Assembly (NCBI GenBank): GCA_031213475.1
Contig: JARUPZ010000009.1
Coordinates: 2,071,001 to 2,135,000 of the forward strand
Source of the DNA: Nereocystis luetkeana
Lineage: Eukaryota; Sar; Phaeophyceae; Laminariales; Laminariaceae
Direction: 5' to 3'
Length of the DNA stretch: 64,000 bases
A program made the position numbers and the translations under genes. How positions within the stretch are numbered: position 1 is the stretch's first letter; each line of letters begins with the position of its first letter. Under the pieces are notes generated by a model, which was not told where the DNA came from, made no database searches, and saw only the letters and a list, made by a program, of their open reading frames with translations. Shown here piece by piece: positions 8,301 through 16,878 of this stretch.

Positions 8301-10680
8301 CCACCCCCCCCCCCCCCCCCCCCCTTCCCCGCCCAAGGCCTGCATACCGCCAGGCACTCCGTAGGAAACCCTCCCCCAACCCACCTTCTCCGAGAGGGGA
8401 AGGCCCCAAGGTGCCCCCGGCACGATAACCCCGTATTGCATCCCGTAGCGGACTGGGTAACGTCCCGTCATAAGGCTTGCCCTGGCTGGCGTGCAGAGCG
8501 ACATGCTGTAGTAGTTGCTCAGCTGGAGGGCGAGCAAAAAACGGAGCGAATATGGGGAGGGAGGGGAGGGGGACTCAGGGGTGGGTGTGTGTCCTCATGT
8601 CCTCATTATCCCGCATGGCAGTAGTCGCATGACCATAGACCCTCGCATCCCCACACTGCCGGGACGGAGCAACGTCGGGTTCCCACCGACCGGGTAGACA
8701 TCGCTAGCGCCGAGCGCGAAGCGCCGTGGGGTGTCTGGCGGGTCGCATGCATGTAAGGGCGAGCTGCGTCCCTCCTGAGAACCGCTTGTGAGGCGAGAAC
8801 CTTTTTCGCCTATAGGTGACAGCGTCGAATGCATACATTTGTTTTCCGGTGTGGCCACATCCAAGAGACACCAATGGGGTTGCTATGTAACTGCCCCGTG
8901 GGGGCTTTACCATAAGCGAAACCAGGTAGGTACCAGGTACGTGTTAACGGGGGGGGGGGAGCGCTAATTGTACCCCTATAACTGCAGCATTTAATTGCAA
9001 CGTACGCGATTGCGGGCTGCGAATCGCCCTCAGGGGAAAAATGGTTGAAAATGGGCTTGGGGGGTGGAGGGGTGGGGTGAACGGATGGAGTCAGCGGTTA
9101 TAGGAGGGGGGGGGGGGGGGCGTACTCATTTGGTGCTTGCCTTAGTCATTTGATCATTGACCACGCATCCCCTTGGAGACGGAGCGGGGGGGGGGGATGT
9201 AGAACAGCAGTAGTATTAATAGTTGCTTCCCACGCGATCTGCGTTCGTGCTGCAAGCGCCACGCGGTAGTATTGCGGGGGGCCATAGTAAATAGGACCCA
9301 TGGTACTAATAAAAATCAATATATTTACCTATTTTTACTAACAATATTTGGTCCTATTTACTATGGTTCCCCGTAATAGTTGCTCCGCCGGAAGAAGTAG
9401 ACTTGAAGGGCGAGGTGAGGGGTGAGGCGGTGGGACGAGCGGAGGGGTAAGACCCGTTCTACGATAGAGGTAGCACATTTCCGCTACATTGTTTCTGAAA
9501 TACCCCCAAATCGTCGGAATGTCAATCTGGATTTCGAAAAAAAAGTTTTGGTAGACTCGGGCCATGGGACTATTCGCCGCGGATGTATTTTGATTTTTGG
9601 TGAAGTCAGTTTTCGGATGAGGTACGGAGCTCCTTAAGTGAGGGGCCTCAGAAAAATTAGGGTGAACCTCTATCGTAGAACGCCTCGTAAGGGGGGGGGG
9701 GGACAGGGGGTAGAAGGGGATAAAAAAAGAACCATGCCTTGCCATATATTCTGTCTACCATACCATATAGTAAACCCTCACCGTACCATAAACGTGGTAC
9801 CATACCATATATTTTTATGCCGTATCATAAAAATACCATACAATGTACCACCACCGTACCACGTTCCCATACCATATTTAATTCTCCCATACCATACAAT
9901 ATACCATCATCGTACCATTTACCATGCCATAATCATCATACCGTACCATAAAATATACCATACCACCATATACCATCACCGCACCATATTTCTCACCTGA
10001 TACTATCACCGTATACCATATACCATATACCGAACCGTAAATTATGTTAGCGCACCATACAATATACCGAATCGTAAATTATTCTATTGCGCCATAAAAT
10101 ATACCGAACCATAAAATTATTATACCGCTATACCGAACCACACGATAAACCATGCAATACGCCCTAACCGTCCCGTATACCATACCATACCACATACTAT
10201 ACCTTTCAAGTGCCGGACCCAAGGCAACCCTTCACGCCGCAAACACACTAAGCAAAAAAAATAGCCAGACCACACCGCACAATATACCAAAGCATGCGAT
10301 ACACCATACCATACACCAGCACCGCACCACACCAATACCAGACCATATATCATACATTTCACCATACCATACCAAACGCTGTACACCATTCCCGCACAAT
10401 ACCAACACCATATCACATATCATACATCACACCGTACCATATACTCGTACCATCAGCATGCCATACCATACCTTTCTACCGCCCGCCATCAAGGCGTCCA
10501 GGTTGGGCGTCAGCGAAGACAGATCCGTCGACTGGTACCCGATGTCCCCGTAGCCCATGTCATCAATCAGAAGGAAAAATACGTTCGGCTTCCTGTCGCT
10601 ACGCACCCCTGCCGACACCGAAGGCCCACTCCCACCCCCCGCTTCCCCTCTACCACCGCCACTAACTGCGCCCGCAAAAC
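51..10680 (-). CDS. Arylsulfatase gene (ARSB-like), five exons visible, 3' part beyond the window
   Basis: Sulfatase of the S1 (alkaline-phosphatase fold) family, closest in motif layout to arylsulfatase B. Such enzymes hydrolyse sulfate esters, often on sulfated polysaccharides, in the secretory or lysosome-like compartment. Exons in transcript order are 10680-10472, 8522-8385, 7035-6880, 2618-2391 and about 144-51. They read continuously: metal-binding [10 protein letters not shown], formylglycine motif [14 protein letters not shown], a [19 protein letters not shown] stretch, then [14 protein letters not shown]. Visible introns are about 1.95, 1.35, 4.26 and 2.25 kb, each phase 0 with an AAG|GT donor. 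The first exon seen does not begin with a convincing signal peptide, so an upstream exon is expected, and the C-terminal third lies left of base 1. No frameshift or missing catalytic residue is seen, so it is probably functional. The ARSB subfamily assignment is from motif memory only. Confidence 0.88.
236..263. repeat. (AAC)n microsatellite
   Basis: About nine AAC units in intron 4 of the sulfatase gene, followed by AAGGC repeats (264-280). Confidence 0.9.
632..734. mobile_element. MITE family A, copy 1
   Basis: About 105-bp hairpin element. TIR begins TTACGGGGGACCATA, followed by AATAGGACCAAATATTG and ending CATAGGTCC..ACTATGGTCCCC. Preceded by TA; the outer right TIR has decayed. Non-coding, within intron 4 of the sulfatase gene. 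Confidence 0.85.
980..1425. repeat. Two partial copies of a TIR element (family C)
   Basis: A segment containing GACTCATCCCACGGTACGTG, GGGGTGTTGCACTTTTTTG and GAGAGCTAC occurs at about 980-1075 and again at 1140-1230. The second copy runs on to GAGCTCCTCCTCATGTGAGG and ends near 1425. The same element lies intact in the gag gene at 63257-63506, which shows it is mobile. Non-coding. Confidence 0.6.
1630..1802. mobile_element. MITE family D, copy 1
   Basis: Imperfect terminal inverted repeats, GGGCTGGGCGCTGGCTGAC at the left and GGGGTGCCCAGCCC at the right. The core is rich in CAGTA/TACTG words (GCCAGTAGCGATGATGCTGCCG). Related copies lie at 5346-5633 and 5766-6107. Intronic, non-coding. Confidence 0.6.
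2297..2380. repeat. (CAA)n microsatellite
   Basis: About 28 nearly perfect CAA/ACA units directly beside exon 4 of the sulfatase. In the transcript this is a long GTT run starting about 10 bases after the 5' splice site. Confidence 0.95.
2391..2618 (-). CDS. Arylsulfatase exon 4
   Basis: Seventy-six codons from acceptor TATATCCAG|AACCTG to donor CGCAAG|GTGCGG. It reads [38 protein letters not shown] and [14 protein letters not shown]. The last part fits the Y-(S/A)-x-D-x-F region before the second His cluster of ARSB-like sulfatases. It is open throughout and phase 0. The downstream intron opens almost directly into a long GTT run (CAA on the plus strand). Confidence 0.8.
2680..2850. repeat. 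Degenerate GGATA/TATCC pentamer tract
   Basis: Irregular GGATAGGAC/GGATAGGG units upstream of exon 4. In transcript orientation they give repeated TATCC pyrimidine tracts ahead of 3' splice-site-like sequences. Confidence 0.7.
2943..3048. mobile_element. MITE family A, copy 2
   Basis: TTACGGGGGGCCATAGTCAATAGGACC at the left paired with TATTTGGTCC and TTTACTATGCCCCCCCGTAA at the right. Left flank TA, right flank CA. Intronic. Confidence 0.85.
3075..3172. repeat. Possible decayed piggyBac-like MITE (family B)
   Basis: The right half (TTGTCCGCAAAACGGGACTG then CAGCCTTAAAACGG) matches the right arm of the copy at 11589-11695. The left arm is poorly preserved. Confidence 0.45.
3441..3770 (+). 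repeat. tRNA-headed SINE-like repeat, copy 1
   Basis: Head (3441-3518) resembles a tRNA: A-box-like TGGTTCAAGTGGTTAA and B-box GGTTCGAGCCC, ending GGGTCGGAC. It continues into a shared body (AAAATAAAAA, CAGCGTGGGTAGGCACA, AATCTTCTCGCG, ATCTGAGTTACGAGTTG) and ends in an A-rich tail near 3770. A second full copy lies at 21368-21705 and a body fragment near 11110-11165. The acceptor stem does not pair well, so this is a SINE and not a tRNA gene. Confidence 0.8.
3926..4034. mobile_element. MITE family A, copy 3
   Basis: Full-length copy with TTACGGGGGACCATAGTGAA and TTTACTATGGGCC..CCGTAA arms. TA lies on both sides, which suggests a TA target duplication as made by Tc1/mariner-type elements. Confidence 0.88.
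4243..4560 (-). pseudogene. LINE-B 3' terminal coding fragment
   Basis: Minus-strand frame reads [40 protein letters not shown] and [17 protein letters not shown], then stops at 4243. A plus-strand homologue at 36420-36790 is preceded by CPCGKAIESRTHIVGEC, a CxC-x8-H-x4-C knuckle as found at the C-terminus of non-LTR retrotransposon polyproteins. This is a 5'-truncated copy inside intron 3. Tail fragments recur at about 7735-7850 (+), 8085-8150 (+) and 9115-9190 (-). Confidence 0.65.
4806..4973 (+). repeat. Interspersed repeat R, copy 1
   Basis: About 165-bp unit: CCATAGACCCTCGCATCCCT, GACGGAGCACGTCGGGTTTT, CACCGACCAGGCAGACATTG, GCGAAGCGCCGTGAGGTGTC and GAGCTGCATCCTACTAAGA. Further copies are at 7425-7600 (-), 7905-8075 (-), 8616-8790 (+), 10745-10860 (+), 10909-11085 (+) and 37805-37975 (-). 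No coding signal. Usually found next to LINE-B tails, so it may be LINE-B 3' UTR. Confidence 0.75.
5346..6107. mobile_element. Two MITE family D copies
   Basis: Copy at about 5346-5633 has GGCGGGACACTGGCTCACCAG facing GACTGAGTCAGCCAGTGCCC. Copy at about 5766-6107 has AGGGCCAAGCACTGGCTCAC facing GTGCCCATGCCAAGCCCTA. Both share CAGTATACTGG-type words with the 1630-1802 copy. Non-coding, in intron 3. Confidence 0.6.
6480..6722. repeat. GGATA to GGGTA pentamer array
   Basis: Degenerate GGATA units grade into an almost perfect GGGTA run at about 6635-6716, with two GGGTC variants. G-rich on the plus strand with regular GGG tracts, hence G-quadruplex-capable. It is internal to intron 3, so not a chromosome end. 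Confidence 0.9.
6880..7035 (-). CDS. Arylsulfatase exon 3 with GKWHLG motif
   Basis: Fifty-two codons, acceptor ATGACAG|ATTCTG and donor CACAAG|GTTGGT. It reads [27 protein letters not shown] and [22 protein letters not shown]. Lys and His of GKWHLG are catalytic or sulfate-binding in S1 sulfatases. It joins in phase 0 to exon 2 (LSEK|ILPQY). This is the best-conserved exon of the gene. Confidence 0.9.
7425..8150. repeat. Repeat R and LINE-B tail cluster in intron 2
   Basis: Two minus-oriented R copies (7425-7600, 7905-8075) alternate with plus-oriented LINE-B tails (about 7735-7850, with [21 protein letters not shown] coding traces, and 8085-8150). A C-rich stretch and poly-C of about 24 bases (8290-8313) follow. 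A long open plus frame crosses this region, but it is explained by these fragments. Confidence 0.6.
8385..8522 (-). CDS. Arylsulfatase exon 2 with sulfatase signature
   Basis: Forty-six codons, acceptor CCCTCCAG|CTG and donor GAGAAG|GTGGGT. It carries [23 protein letters not shown]. The Cys of C-x-P-x-R is the residue oxidised to formylglycine in eukaryotic sulfatases, and CTPAR fits that rule. The exon also encodes [21 protein letters not shown], equivalent to the stretch following the signature in ARSB-type enzymes. Phase 0 at both ends. Confidence 0.9.
8616..8800 (+). repeat. Interspersed repeat R copy
   Basis: Matches the 4806-4973 copy from CCATAGACCCTCGCATCCCC through GAGCTGCGTCC. Intron 1 of the sulfatase gene. 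Confidence 0.75.
9272..9376. mobile_element. MITE family A, copy 4
   Basis: Arms TTGCGGGGGGCCATAGTAAA and TTTACTATGGTTCCCCGTAA, flanked by TA on both sides. Intronic. Confidence 0.87.
9455..9682. mobile_element. 228-bp element with perfect 17-bp TIR
   Basis: CGTTCTACGATAGAGGT at 9455-9471 is repeated as its exact reverse complement at 9666-9682. The interior right part (GGAGCTCCTTAAGTGAGGGG then CCTCAGAAAAA) resembles family C. Too short to code; a non-autonomous DNA transposon. Confidence 0.75.
9735..10470. repeat. Degenerate ACCATA repeat tract
   Basis: About 700 bases dominated by ACCATACCATA and ACCGTACCATA words, i.e. TATGGTATGG in transcript orientation. It begins right at the 5' splice site of exon 1. 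Looks like an old, strongly mutated simple-sequence array. Confidence 0.85.
10472..10680 (-). CDS. Arylsulfatase exon 1 (first visible exon)
   Basis: Encodes a Gly-rich lead ([15 protein letters not shown]) followed by [17 protein letters not shown] and [15 protein letters not shown]. The two Asp of IDDMG are the usual metal ligands and the PNLDAL segment is family-typical. The 3' end is set by donor AAG|GTATGG at 10471, which joins in phase 0 to exon 2 to give MAGGRKLSNYY. The 5' edge at 10680 is a guess from a pyrimidine-rich stretch ending in CAG. A poly-G tract of about 24 bases lies just upstream (10707-10730). Confidence 0.85.
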
Positions 10681-10704
10681 CTGCCAGGCAGCAAGAAACA
10701 TGTG

Positions 10705-11165
10705 ATGGGGGGGGGGGGGGGGGGGGGGGGGTACTCATGTAATGCATCGTCGAATTCGTATGACCATGGACCCTCGCATCCCTACAACGCCGGGGTGGAG
10801 CATGCCGGGTTTTCACCGATCAGGCACCGACCAGGCAGACATTGCTTGCACCAAGCGGAAGCAGAGGGGGGGGGGGGGGGGGGGTAGGGTGTCCTCGTTA
10901 TCACTACCATGCATGGCCGTAGCCGTATGACCACAGACCCTCGCATCCCTACACCGCCGGGACAGAGCACGTCGGGTTTTCACCGACCAGGCACACCTTG
11001 CTTGCACCAGGCGCGAACCGCCTGCCGTGACGTATTCAACGAGTCGCATGAAGGGTGAGCTGCATCCTACTAAGAACCGTTTGGTGAGGCGTTTTGGGAG
11101 GCGGGGCGGGGAAGGGGACAGCCTACTGTGTGACCCCCGACCTGGATTACGAGTAGGCAGGGGGG
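10705..11165 (+). repeat. Poly-G tracts, two repeat R copies and a SINE fragment
   Basis: Poly-G runs of about 24 (10707-10730) and 18 (10867-10884) bases alternate with R copies at 10745-10860 and 10909-11085. The sequence around 11110-11165 (CAGCCTACTGTGTGACCCCC then GATTACGAGT) matches the tRNA-headed SINE body. This is upstream of the first visible sulfatase exon, so any missing first exon must lie here or further right. Confidence 0.6.
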
Positions 11166-11323
11166 CAGGAGGAAGAATGGCACGAACATAATTGAGAGTC
11201 ACGAAAAAAAACAAACGCCTGCTCAGGTGCAGGTGGCACATGAACACGGCATGTATGTAGCAGGCATTTCTCTCCCGATGCCCGGCCCCCCTGCCGTGTC
11301 GTGCTGAAGGCAGGCCACAGCGC

Positions 11324-11442
11324 GGGATCATGGTAAATAGGATCAAATATTGCTACTGTGGTAAAAATAGGGAAACATCTCCCAGGTAATAATTTTTTTG
11401 TGCGTACCGTAGGTCCTATTCAGTATGGTCCCCCCCCGTAAA
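11324..11442. mobile_element. MITE family A, copy 5
   Basis: Left arm decayed (GGGATCATGGTAAATAGGATC), right arm GGTCCTATTCAGTATGGTCC followed by CCCCCCGTAA. Same core as the other copies, with AATATTG. Confidence 0.75.
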
Positions 11443-11588
11443 TAGTGCGACCCCGCTGCGCAAGGCATATGGCTGCAGACCGTTCTGTGTCGGCACGTCC
11501 GACTTTCATTTGAGGCGTGGTCCTCTGCTGAAGGAGAGTAGTCACGAAAGGTGCTGTGCTTGGCGCCTAAAGCCGACCCTCCTAAACC

Positions 11589-11695
11589 TTAACCCTTTTA
11601 GAACTGCAGTCTCGTTTTGGGGACAATTGGGGACAACTTACTTGGAATGTGAGTGCCTTGTCCCCAAAACGGGACTGGAGTTCTAAAGGGGTTAA
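11589..11695. mobile_element. piggyBac-like MITE (family B), best copy
   Basis: TTAA target on both sides. TIRs CCCTTTTAGAACTGCAGTCT and, reversed, CCCCTTTAGAACTCCAGTCC, each followed by CGTTTTGGGGACAA. TTAA duplication and CCC-starting TIR are typical of piggyBac elements. Non-coding; copies at 12839-12928 and 26240-26329. Confidence 0.75.
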
Positions 11696-11699
11696 CCGT

Positions 11700-12165
11700 A
11701 AGTCTCCCCGAGACAGCAGTGGCTGGGCAGTGCTCGGATGCTGTGCTTCGGCAAAACCCCATATACTAGGTTGATTCGGCCGGCTTCAATACTGCTGTGC
11801 TTGTGGACAGACTCCACCCATAGGCCGGTTCGATCCGTTCGGGGTGAGATGATTCGGAAGAAAAATCTACGTAGGTTGATAGAGCCGCGTGCAGCACCCC
11901 CCCCCCTGGCCAACCAGAGTGTGCAAAAATAGATGCCTAGGAAAGAGCAACCTTCACTATTCATCATCAGCAGGTGTCCTGGAGGTTTTCGTTCGGGATT
12001 GGTTAGGCGCTTTCATAGACATACTTTGTACGGGTATATACAGATATATTCGGGTTTCTCCAGCGATGCGGAGGCATGTCAGCGGAGACATAGGGGATAA
12101 TTATACGCAAGACTCATCTTACCATTTGTTTTCGCGACAGGTCATTTCGAACCGCGCTCGTAACG
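11700..12165. other. No gene recognised
   Basis: Short open frames only; none shows a recognisable family or splice-consistent structure. Confidence 0.5.
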
Positions 12166-12262
12166 TCTAGGACTGTGGTCTCGTTTACCTGGTAGGGGAC
12201 AAACTACTCGGAATTTGAGTGGATTGCCCCCAGAGGGGGACTGCAGTCTTAAAACCTCGGGG
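12165..12262. repeat. Decayed family B MITE
   Basis: CTAGGACTGTGGTCTCGTTT and GGGGGACTGCAGTCTTAAAA form diverged inverted arms around GGGGACAAACTACTCGGAAT. Confidence 0.5.
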
Positions 12263-12432
12263 AACTAGCTGCTGGATTCCTATTGTTTTTTGTCGAGGTT
12301 TTTGCTCCTTTTGCTTGTGCTTCCCGTCTTTCCTTGTATATATAGTTATTTATTTATTTATGTCTTCTTTAGTTTCTTTTTCGGTTTATTTGTCTTCCGT
12401 TTTTTTTTTACATTTCAAGGGATACCGGTGGG

Positions 12433-12537
12433 TTACGGGGGACCATAACAAACAGAACCTACGGTACACACGAAAACCTATATATTTACCTATTTTTACT
12501 AACAATATTTGGTCCTATTTACTATGGCCCCCCGTAA
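12433..12537. mobile_element. MITE family A, copy 6
   Basis: TTACGGGGGACCATAACAAA facing TTTACTATGGCCCCCCGTAA; core AACAATATTTGGTCC. Confidence 0.87.
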
Positions 12538-12539
12538 AT

Positions 12540-12685
12540 AGTACTGTAGAATCTCCGTCGCAGCGTTGCGACCACATCTGATAGCTTGCATGCTCTCCAG
12601 GGCTGAAGAATTGGCACGGACGCTGGTTGTGCTGGATGTCGACGGGTAGAAAGAACGGTTTAATTTGAAGAGCACACACACACAC
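12540..12685 (+). mobile_element. LINE-A 3' end, 5'-truncated
   Basis: Shares GCGTTGCGACCACA, GAAGAATTGGCACGGACGCT, GGTTGTGCTGGATGTCGACG and GGTAGAAAGAACGGTTTAAT with the 3' ends of LINE-A copies elsewhere. It ends in GAAGAGCACACACACACACA, an (AC)n tail. Adjacent to MITE A copy 6. Confidence 0.7.
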
Positions 12686-12838
12686 AGATACGTGGCACTG
12701 CTTGCTGCCCCATTTCGTATTTGTCCACGGCCCAAAATATCAATCAAAATATGTTTCGTTACCGACTATTTTTATCGATAAATCGCTAGACAGCGTGGGC
12801 GGTCTATCATATGTATTGTGGTCGACAATGGGCGCTAA

Positions 12839-12928
12839 CCCTTTTAGGACTGCAGCTCCCGTTGGGGGGGAAAAACCCTCGTGATTAGAGTGATTTGTTC
12901 CCTAAAGGGGACTGCAGCACTACAACGG
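12839..12928. mobile_element. piggyBac-like MITE (family B)
   Basis: CCCTTTTAGGACTGCAGC at the left and GGACTGCAGCACTACAACGG at the right, flanked by CTAA on both sides (a TTAA variant). Confidence 0.65.
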
Positions 12929-12939
12929 CTAACAAAACA

Positions 12940-13710
12940 CTGCCGTTCGGGGCGGTTCACTACATGAGATCATATATCATGTGACGCACCGCGCGAGAGC
13001 TGGGTCAGCCCTGAAACGGTTTTTCTTCCCCAAGGCTCAAGCGCCACCTCGTTTGTTTGCGGCTCACGACTTGAAAGGGAAGCACCGGTCCTGACACATT
13101 TGTGACGGATGAAAAAATGGAGGTGTGTAACGTTTTCGGTAGTTCGACTTGATCTTGCCGAGATATCCGCGAAAAAACTTAAAACATACCTTCTCACTGT
13201 TAGATTTTTTACCCACATTTCGAAACAAAAAGTCGTATATATAACACGACGGCTCCAAACTTCGTCGTTCCCGAATAAGGTAATTTTTTCGTCTACTGCG
13301 GTAGGTTATGCTGCCGGAGATAGAAGGAAACCATCGATGCATACCTGTTTATTTTTATTTCCAAAATGTAGACACACCCACTAGTAATACTTGAACTCTG
13401 CAGCTTCAGATTTTGTCTTTTCCTCACATACGGACTGTACTTCCTGGACGAGGCCATATAAATCCCTTAGCACGCGCGATCGAAGGATAGTAGTATCACA
13501 CACACCTTGCGAAGATGAGTTTCGACCAAATCCTCGCTCTCACAGCTGTTTTATTTTTAAAATCTTCCAAAATACACGTTGCATCACCCAATTTACCACC
13601 CATCAAGAGACACCAACAACAACAAAAACGGCTCCATACTAAAAACATGCAAATATGACTGACCTTGCTACTGCTGCCGTGATGTCCCGTTCAAATGTGC
13701 AGGTTTCGGA
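12940..13710. other. No gene recognised
   Basis: Only short unremarkable open frames (up to about 90 codons). No repeat family seen elsewhere in the window. Confidence 0.5.
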
Positions 13711-13714
13711 CTGA

Positions 13715-14165
13715 AATCTTGAAATTTTCAGGGTTCTTTACGGTGCGGTTTTTCCTATCGGCGCGGTGCGGTTCGGTGCCGTCAACTCGCACCGCACTGC
13801 ACCGTAGGAGCTTTACCTCTTGAAAACCGCACCGCGCCGCACCGTAGGTTTTACGAAATAGGAAAACCGCACCGAACCGAAACCGTAGGATTTCAAACAT
13901 AACCCAACCGCACCGTAGGGTTCCCGACATCTGAAAACCGCACCGAACCATATCGTAGCATTTACGATATTTTCAAACCGCACCTAACCGCACCGTAGGC
14001 TATACCAGGTATCACAGAACCGAACCGCGCCGTAGGATTCACAATATCTGAAGACCGCACCGAACCGCACCGTAAGATTCCGGATTTATTAAAACCGCAC
14101 CAAACCGCACCGTTGGAATGCCATCGAAACCGCACGGCACCGTGTGCGTCAAGATACGGTGCCAA
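13715..14165. repeat. AACCGCACCG minisatellite
   Basis: About eight irregular units of roughly 50-60 bases, each with AAAACCGCACCG(A/C)ACCGCACCGTAGG followed by a T-rich spacer such as ATTTACGATAT. Not coding; unit lengths vary without respecting codons. Confidence 0.85.
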
Positions 14166-14706
14166 AAACCGTTAGATCGGTTAATTAACGGAGCGGTTAA
14201 CTTGAAATCGTAGCAAAACCGCCGTTACACCGGCCGCGGAACTGTGCAATAGGGTCAAGGTTTCGCACAGCTCGTGACGGCTTCTGCACGGTTTCGGGTC
14301 AAAAGTATTCCCGCTGGTTTGGTTGATCTTATGGTACATCATATTTTGATATTTATAATATTTTTTGTAGTTTAAAAACAAAAAAGGTTAAATTGTTCCT
14401 ATTTACGTACCAGGTATATATTTCTGATAGATTATATACTCCGATTCTCCGGAAGTGCACCTGTTGGAGAATACTGGTATGAAAATAGGAAAAGTATGAA
14501 ACTATTAGAAAAAATAGGACATCTGTAAAAACTGAACATTTTATCTGAAACATTAGAGTGTCTACGCAGGACATTTTTGTGTATCAAGGATTTCAGTCGG
14601 AAAGGTATTAATAGTCAAAGTCGAAAGCCTTCCGGCGTGCGCATAGTTGGAGTCGAAACAATATTACGTCTAAAAAAATTAAACACTTGCAGCAGCGGCA
14701 GCACCT

Positions 14707-14760
14707 TTGCAGCAACCGACCGAGCAAAAGAGAAGTCGTGCAAGCAGCAGTACCTACCTG

Positions 14761-14801
<41 letters not shown>

Positions 14802-15023
14802 ACAGCAACAACAGCAAGCTGCAGAAGGAGTAAGCAGCAGCAAGCACCAACAGGCAGACGTGCTGTGCGATCTAACTTCCGCTCCTCGACAGTCGCTGTG
14901 TAAGCAACGCCGCCACAACGACGAGATCGGCCCTCCTTCTTCTTCGTTATCCCCTCTACCCCAGAGAAGGGGTTGGAACGGCGAAGATCACAGGAGCGCG
15001 TGGCGGCGAGGGTGCGCGCGCTT

Positions 15024-15065
<42 letters not shown>

Positions 15066-15285
15066 CTTGCTTGAAGTGGCTCTCTCTTGCTTGCAACAGT
15101 ACTTGCTTGCTTGCAGCAGAGCTTGCTTGCTTGCAGCAGAGCTTGCTTGTGGAGCAGATAGCGAAACAGCGGTTGCGTTAGTGCCCCGAGAAAAAGCCCG
15201 AGAACCGTGCGAAACCGCGGTTTATGTACGGGTCATTCATACGGTGCACCGTAGAGAAACAGTGGTTTCGTTAGTGCCCCGATAA
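14707..15285 (+). CDS. Possible poly-Gln open frame
   Basis: A 192-codon plus frame with about 18 Gln near residues 19-37 (CAG/CAA mix, 14760-14817) and a second pure CAG run (15028-15063). The rest is Ser/Arg/Ala-rich with no domain. CAG arrays leave all frames open, so this is weak evidence of a gene. GCTTGCTTGCAGCAGA repeats follow the second run. Confidence 0.2.
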
Positions 15286-15903
15286 AAATCCTGAGAACCA
15301 TACGAAACCGCGGTTTTGTACGGTTTATATATACGGTGTTGACTTTTGTTGTTGTTATTGTTTGCCGTTGTTGTTGTTGACTTTTGTTGTTGTTATCTTT
15401 TGCTGTTGTTGATTTTAATCCTCCGGCGGATTGGTACAAAACAAGCTCAAGCTCGCTACACTTCCACGTGTCGTGTCCCGTGGCTCCGGCTGCAACAGCA
15501 GAGCCGCCTGCTGCTGTTACCACTGGCGTGTGAGCACGTTGACCCAGCCGACCCGACTCACCCCCTAGAGGGGCAGGTGCGGTGGAGATAGCCACACGGG
15601 ATAGGCCTCTCCTCCGGGCTTTGTCCTTACATTGACCAAAAAATCAAGAGGGAGTCCGTGGTCACACGAAGGTGCTGGAGCCCTATTACACGAAGCAACA
15701 TCTGAAAAAAAAAAAAAAAATATCAAAATTCGGCCGTGAAGCATGACGCCTTCAATCTAAGGGGCGATCTTGACGAGGGCTGTGTGTTTTTCTTTGTATT
15801 TTTTTCTGCATTTTCCCGAAATTCCGGGAAAATACCGAAACAAGGATACGCGAGACGAAGAAGGGGCACACATGGAATGAAATCAATGTGCAAACTGAAC
15901 TAT
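15286..15903. other. No gene recognised
   Basis: Contains GTT-rich simple sequence (15345-15415). A short segment at 15418-15475 (CCGGCGGATTGGTA, CAAGCTCGCTACAC) recurs near 28155 and 41187. Confidence 0.5.
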
Positions 15904-16027
15904 TTACGGGGGACCATAGTTAATAGGACCTATGTCTATGGTATACATACAAAACTACCAGGTACTGGTATGTATTCAACCTTCTTTACTAACAATATTT
16001 GGTCCTGTTAACTATGGTCCCCCGTAA
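15904..16027. mobile_element. MITE family A, copy 7
   Basis: TTACGGGGGACCATAGTTAA facing TTAACTATGGTCCCCCGTAA, with TAT on both sides. Slightly longer because of a TACCAGGTACTGGTATG insertion in the core. Confidence 0.87.
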
Positions 16028-16726
16028 TATTAATATTACGGACATGGCGGTGGGTATCCACTCAGCTACGGGGTATGGTAGCGCTCCCCGTTCCCACCTC
16101 CAACCAACACTTGGCTACTGGCTGCGGGGGATATGCTGTCTGGAGTGCTGCCTGTACCTTACGAAACGCACGGGAGTCGCGAACGCCAAGAGTATCGTCA
16201 GAGTGACGACCCACGGCCATGCGGTTGAAAAAAAGAGCAAATCGAGCCGAAAAAACACCGAACGCACGTATCAACGATCGCCACGTCCTCCCGGACTGTC
16301 TGACAGGGTGGAGCACAGCTATCATACCACCACCCCGAGAAATGCGGGGGGGCGTTCGCCATGAGGGCGTATGCAACTGTACCAACACTACAAAAACCAG
16401 TCGCGTAGCAAGTAATAGGTACTACGGCCTCGTAAAAAAAAGAAAACAGGGGAAAAAAAACTAGGACCGCTGTTTTCGTGATGGTGTGCGCGCCGGTCGT
16501 GGGTCTCCGTGTGCCGTCCTGCTGCCGCTCTCCATGGCCGCCTCATCGCCTTAGCCCGCTCGACCCGGTCTTTCGCACGTGCTTTATTTACCACTCTCTT
16601 CCGGTCGGTTCCCCTTCCCCCCCCCGATCCGAAAACGAAACGCTCCTCGCAACGTGCGGCTCTGATCTAAAAAAAACAAAACATTGTCTCGCAGGATGAG
16701 TGCAATCCGTCTCTTCCCGCTTGTCG
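16028..16726. other. No gene recognised
   Basis: No conserved protein or repeat identified on either strand. Confidence 0.5.
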
Positions 16727-16878
16727 ACCACGCACTACAGCAGCAGTCTCCCTCGTCCTTCGTCGTAAAAAATCCAGCCCCCGGCCGGTGGAATTAGCCT
16801 ACTACTGCACGCACTACAGCAGCAGTCTCCCTCCTCCTTCGCCGTAAAACATCCAGCCTCCGGCTAGCGTACTACTGT
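16727..16878. repeat. Tandem duplication of about 80 bp
   Basis: CGCACTACAGCAGCAGTCTC, CCTTCG(T/C)CGTAAAA and ATCCAGCC appear twice, at 16731-16798 and 16810-16878, about 90% alike. Confidence 0.85.

Noticed and set aside
7698-8624. 308-codon plus-strand open frame
   Set aside because: It crosses LINE-B tails, R repeats, a C-rich tract and sulfatase exon 2 on the other strand. The peptide is explained piece by piece by those features.
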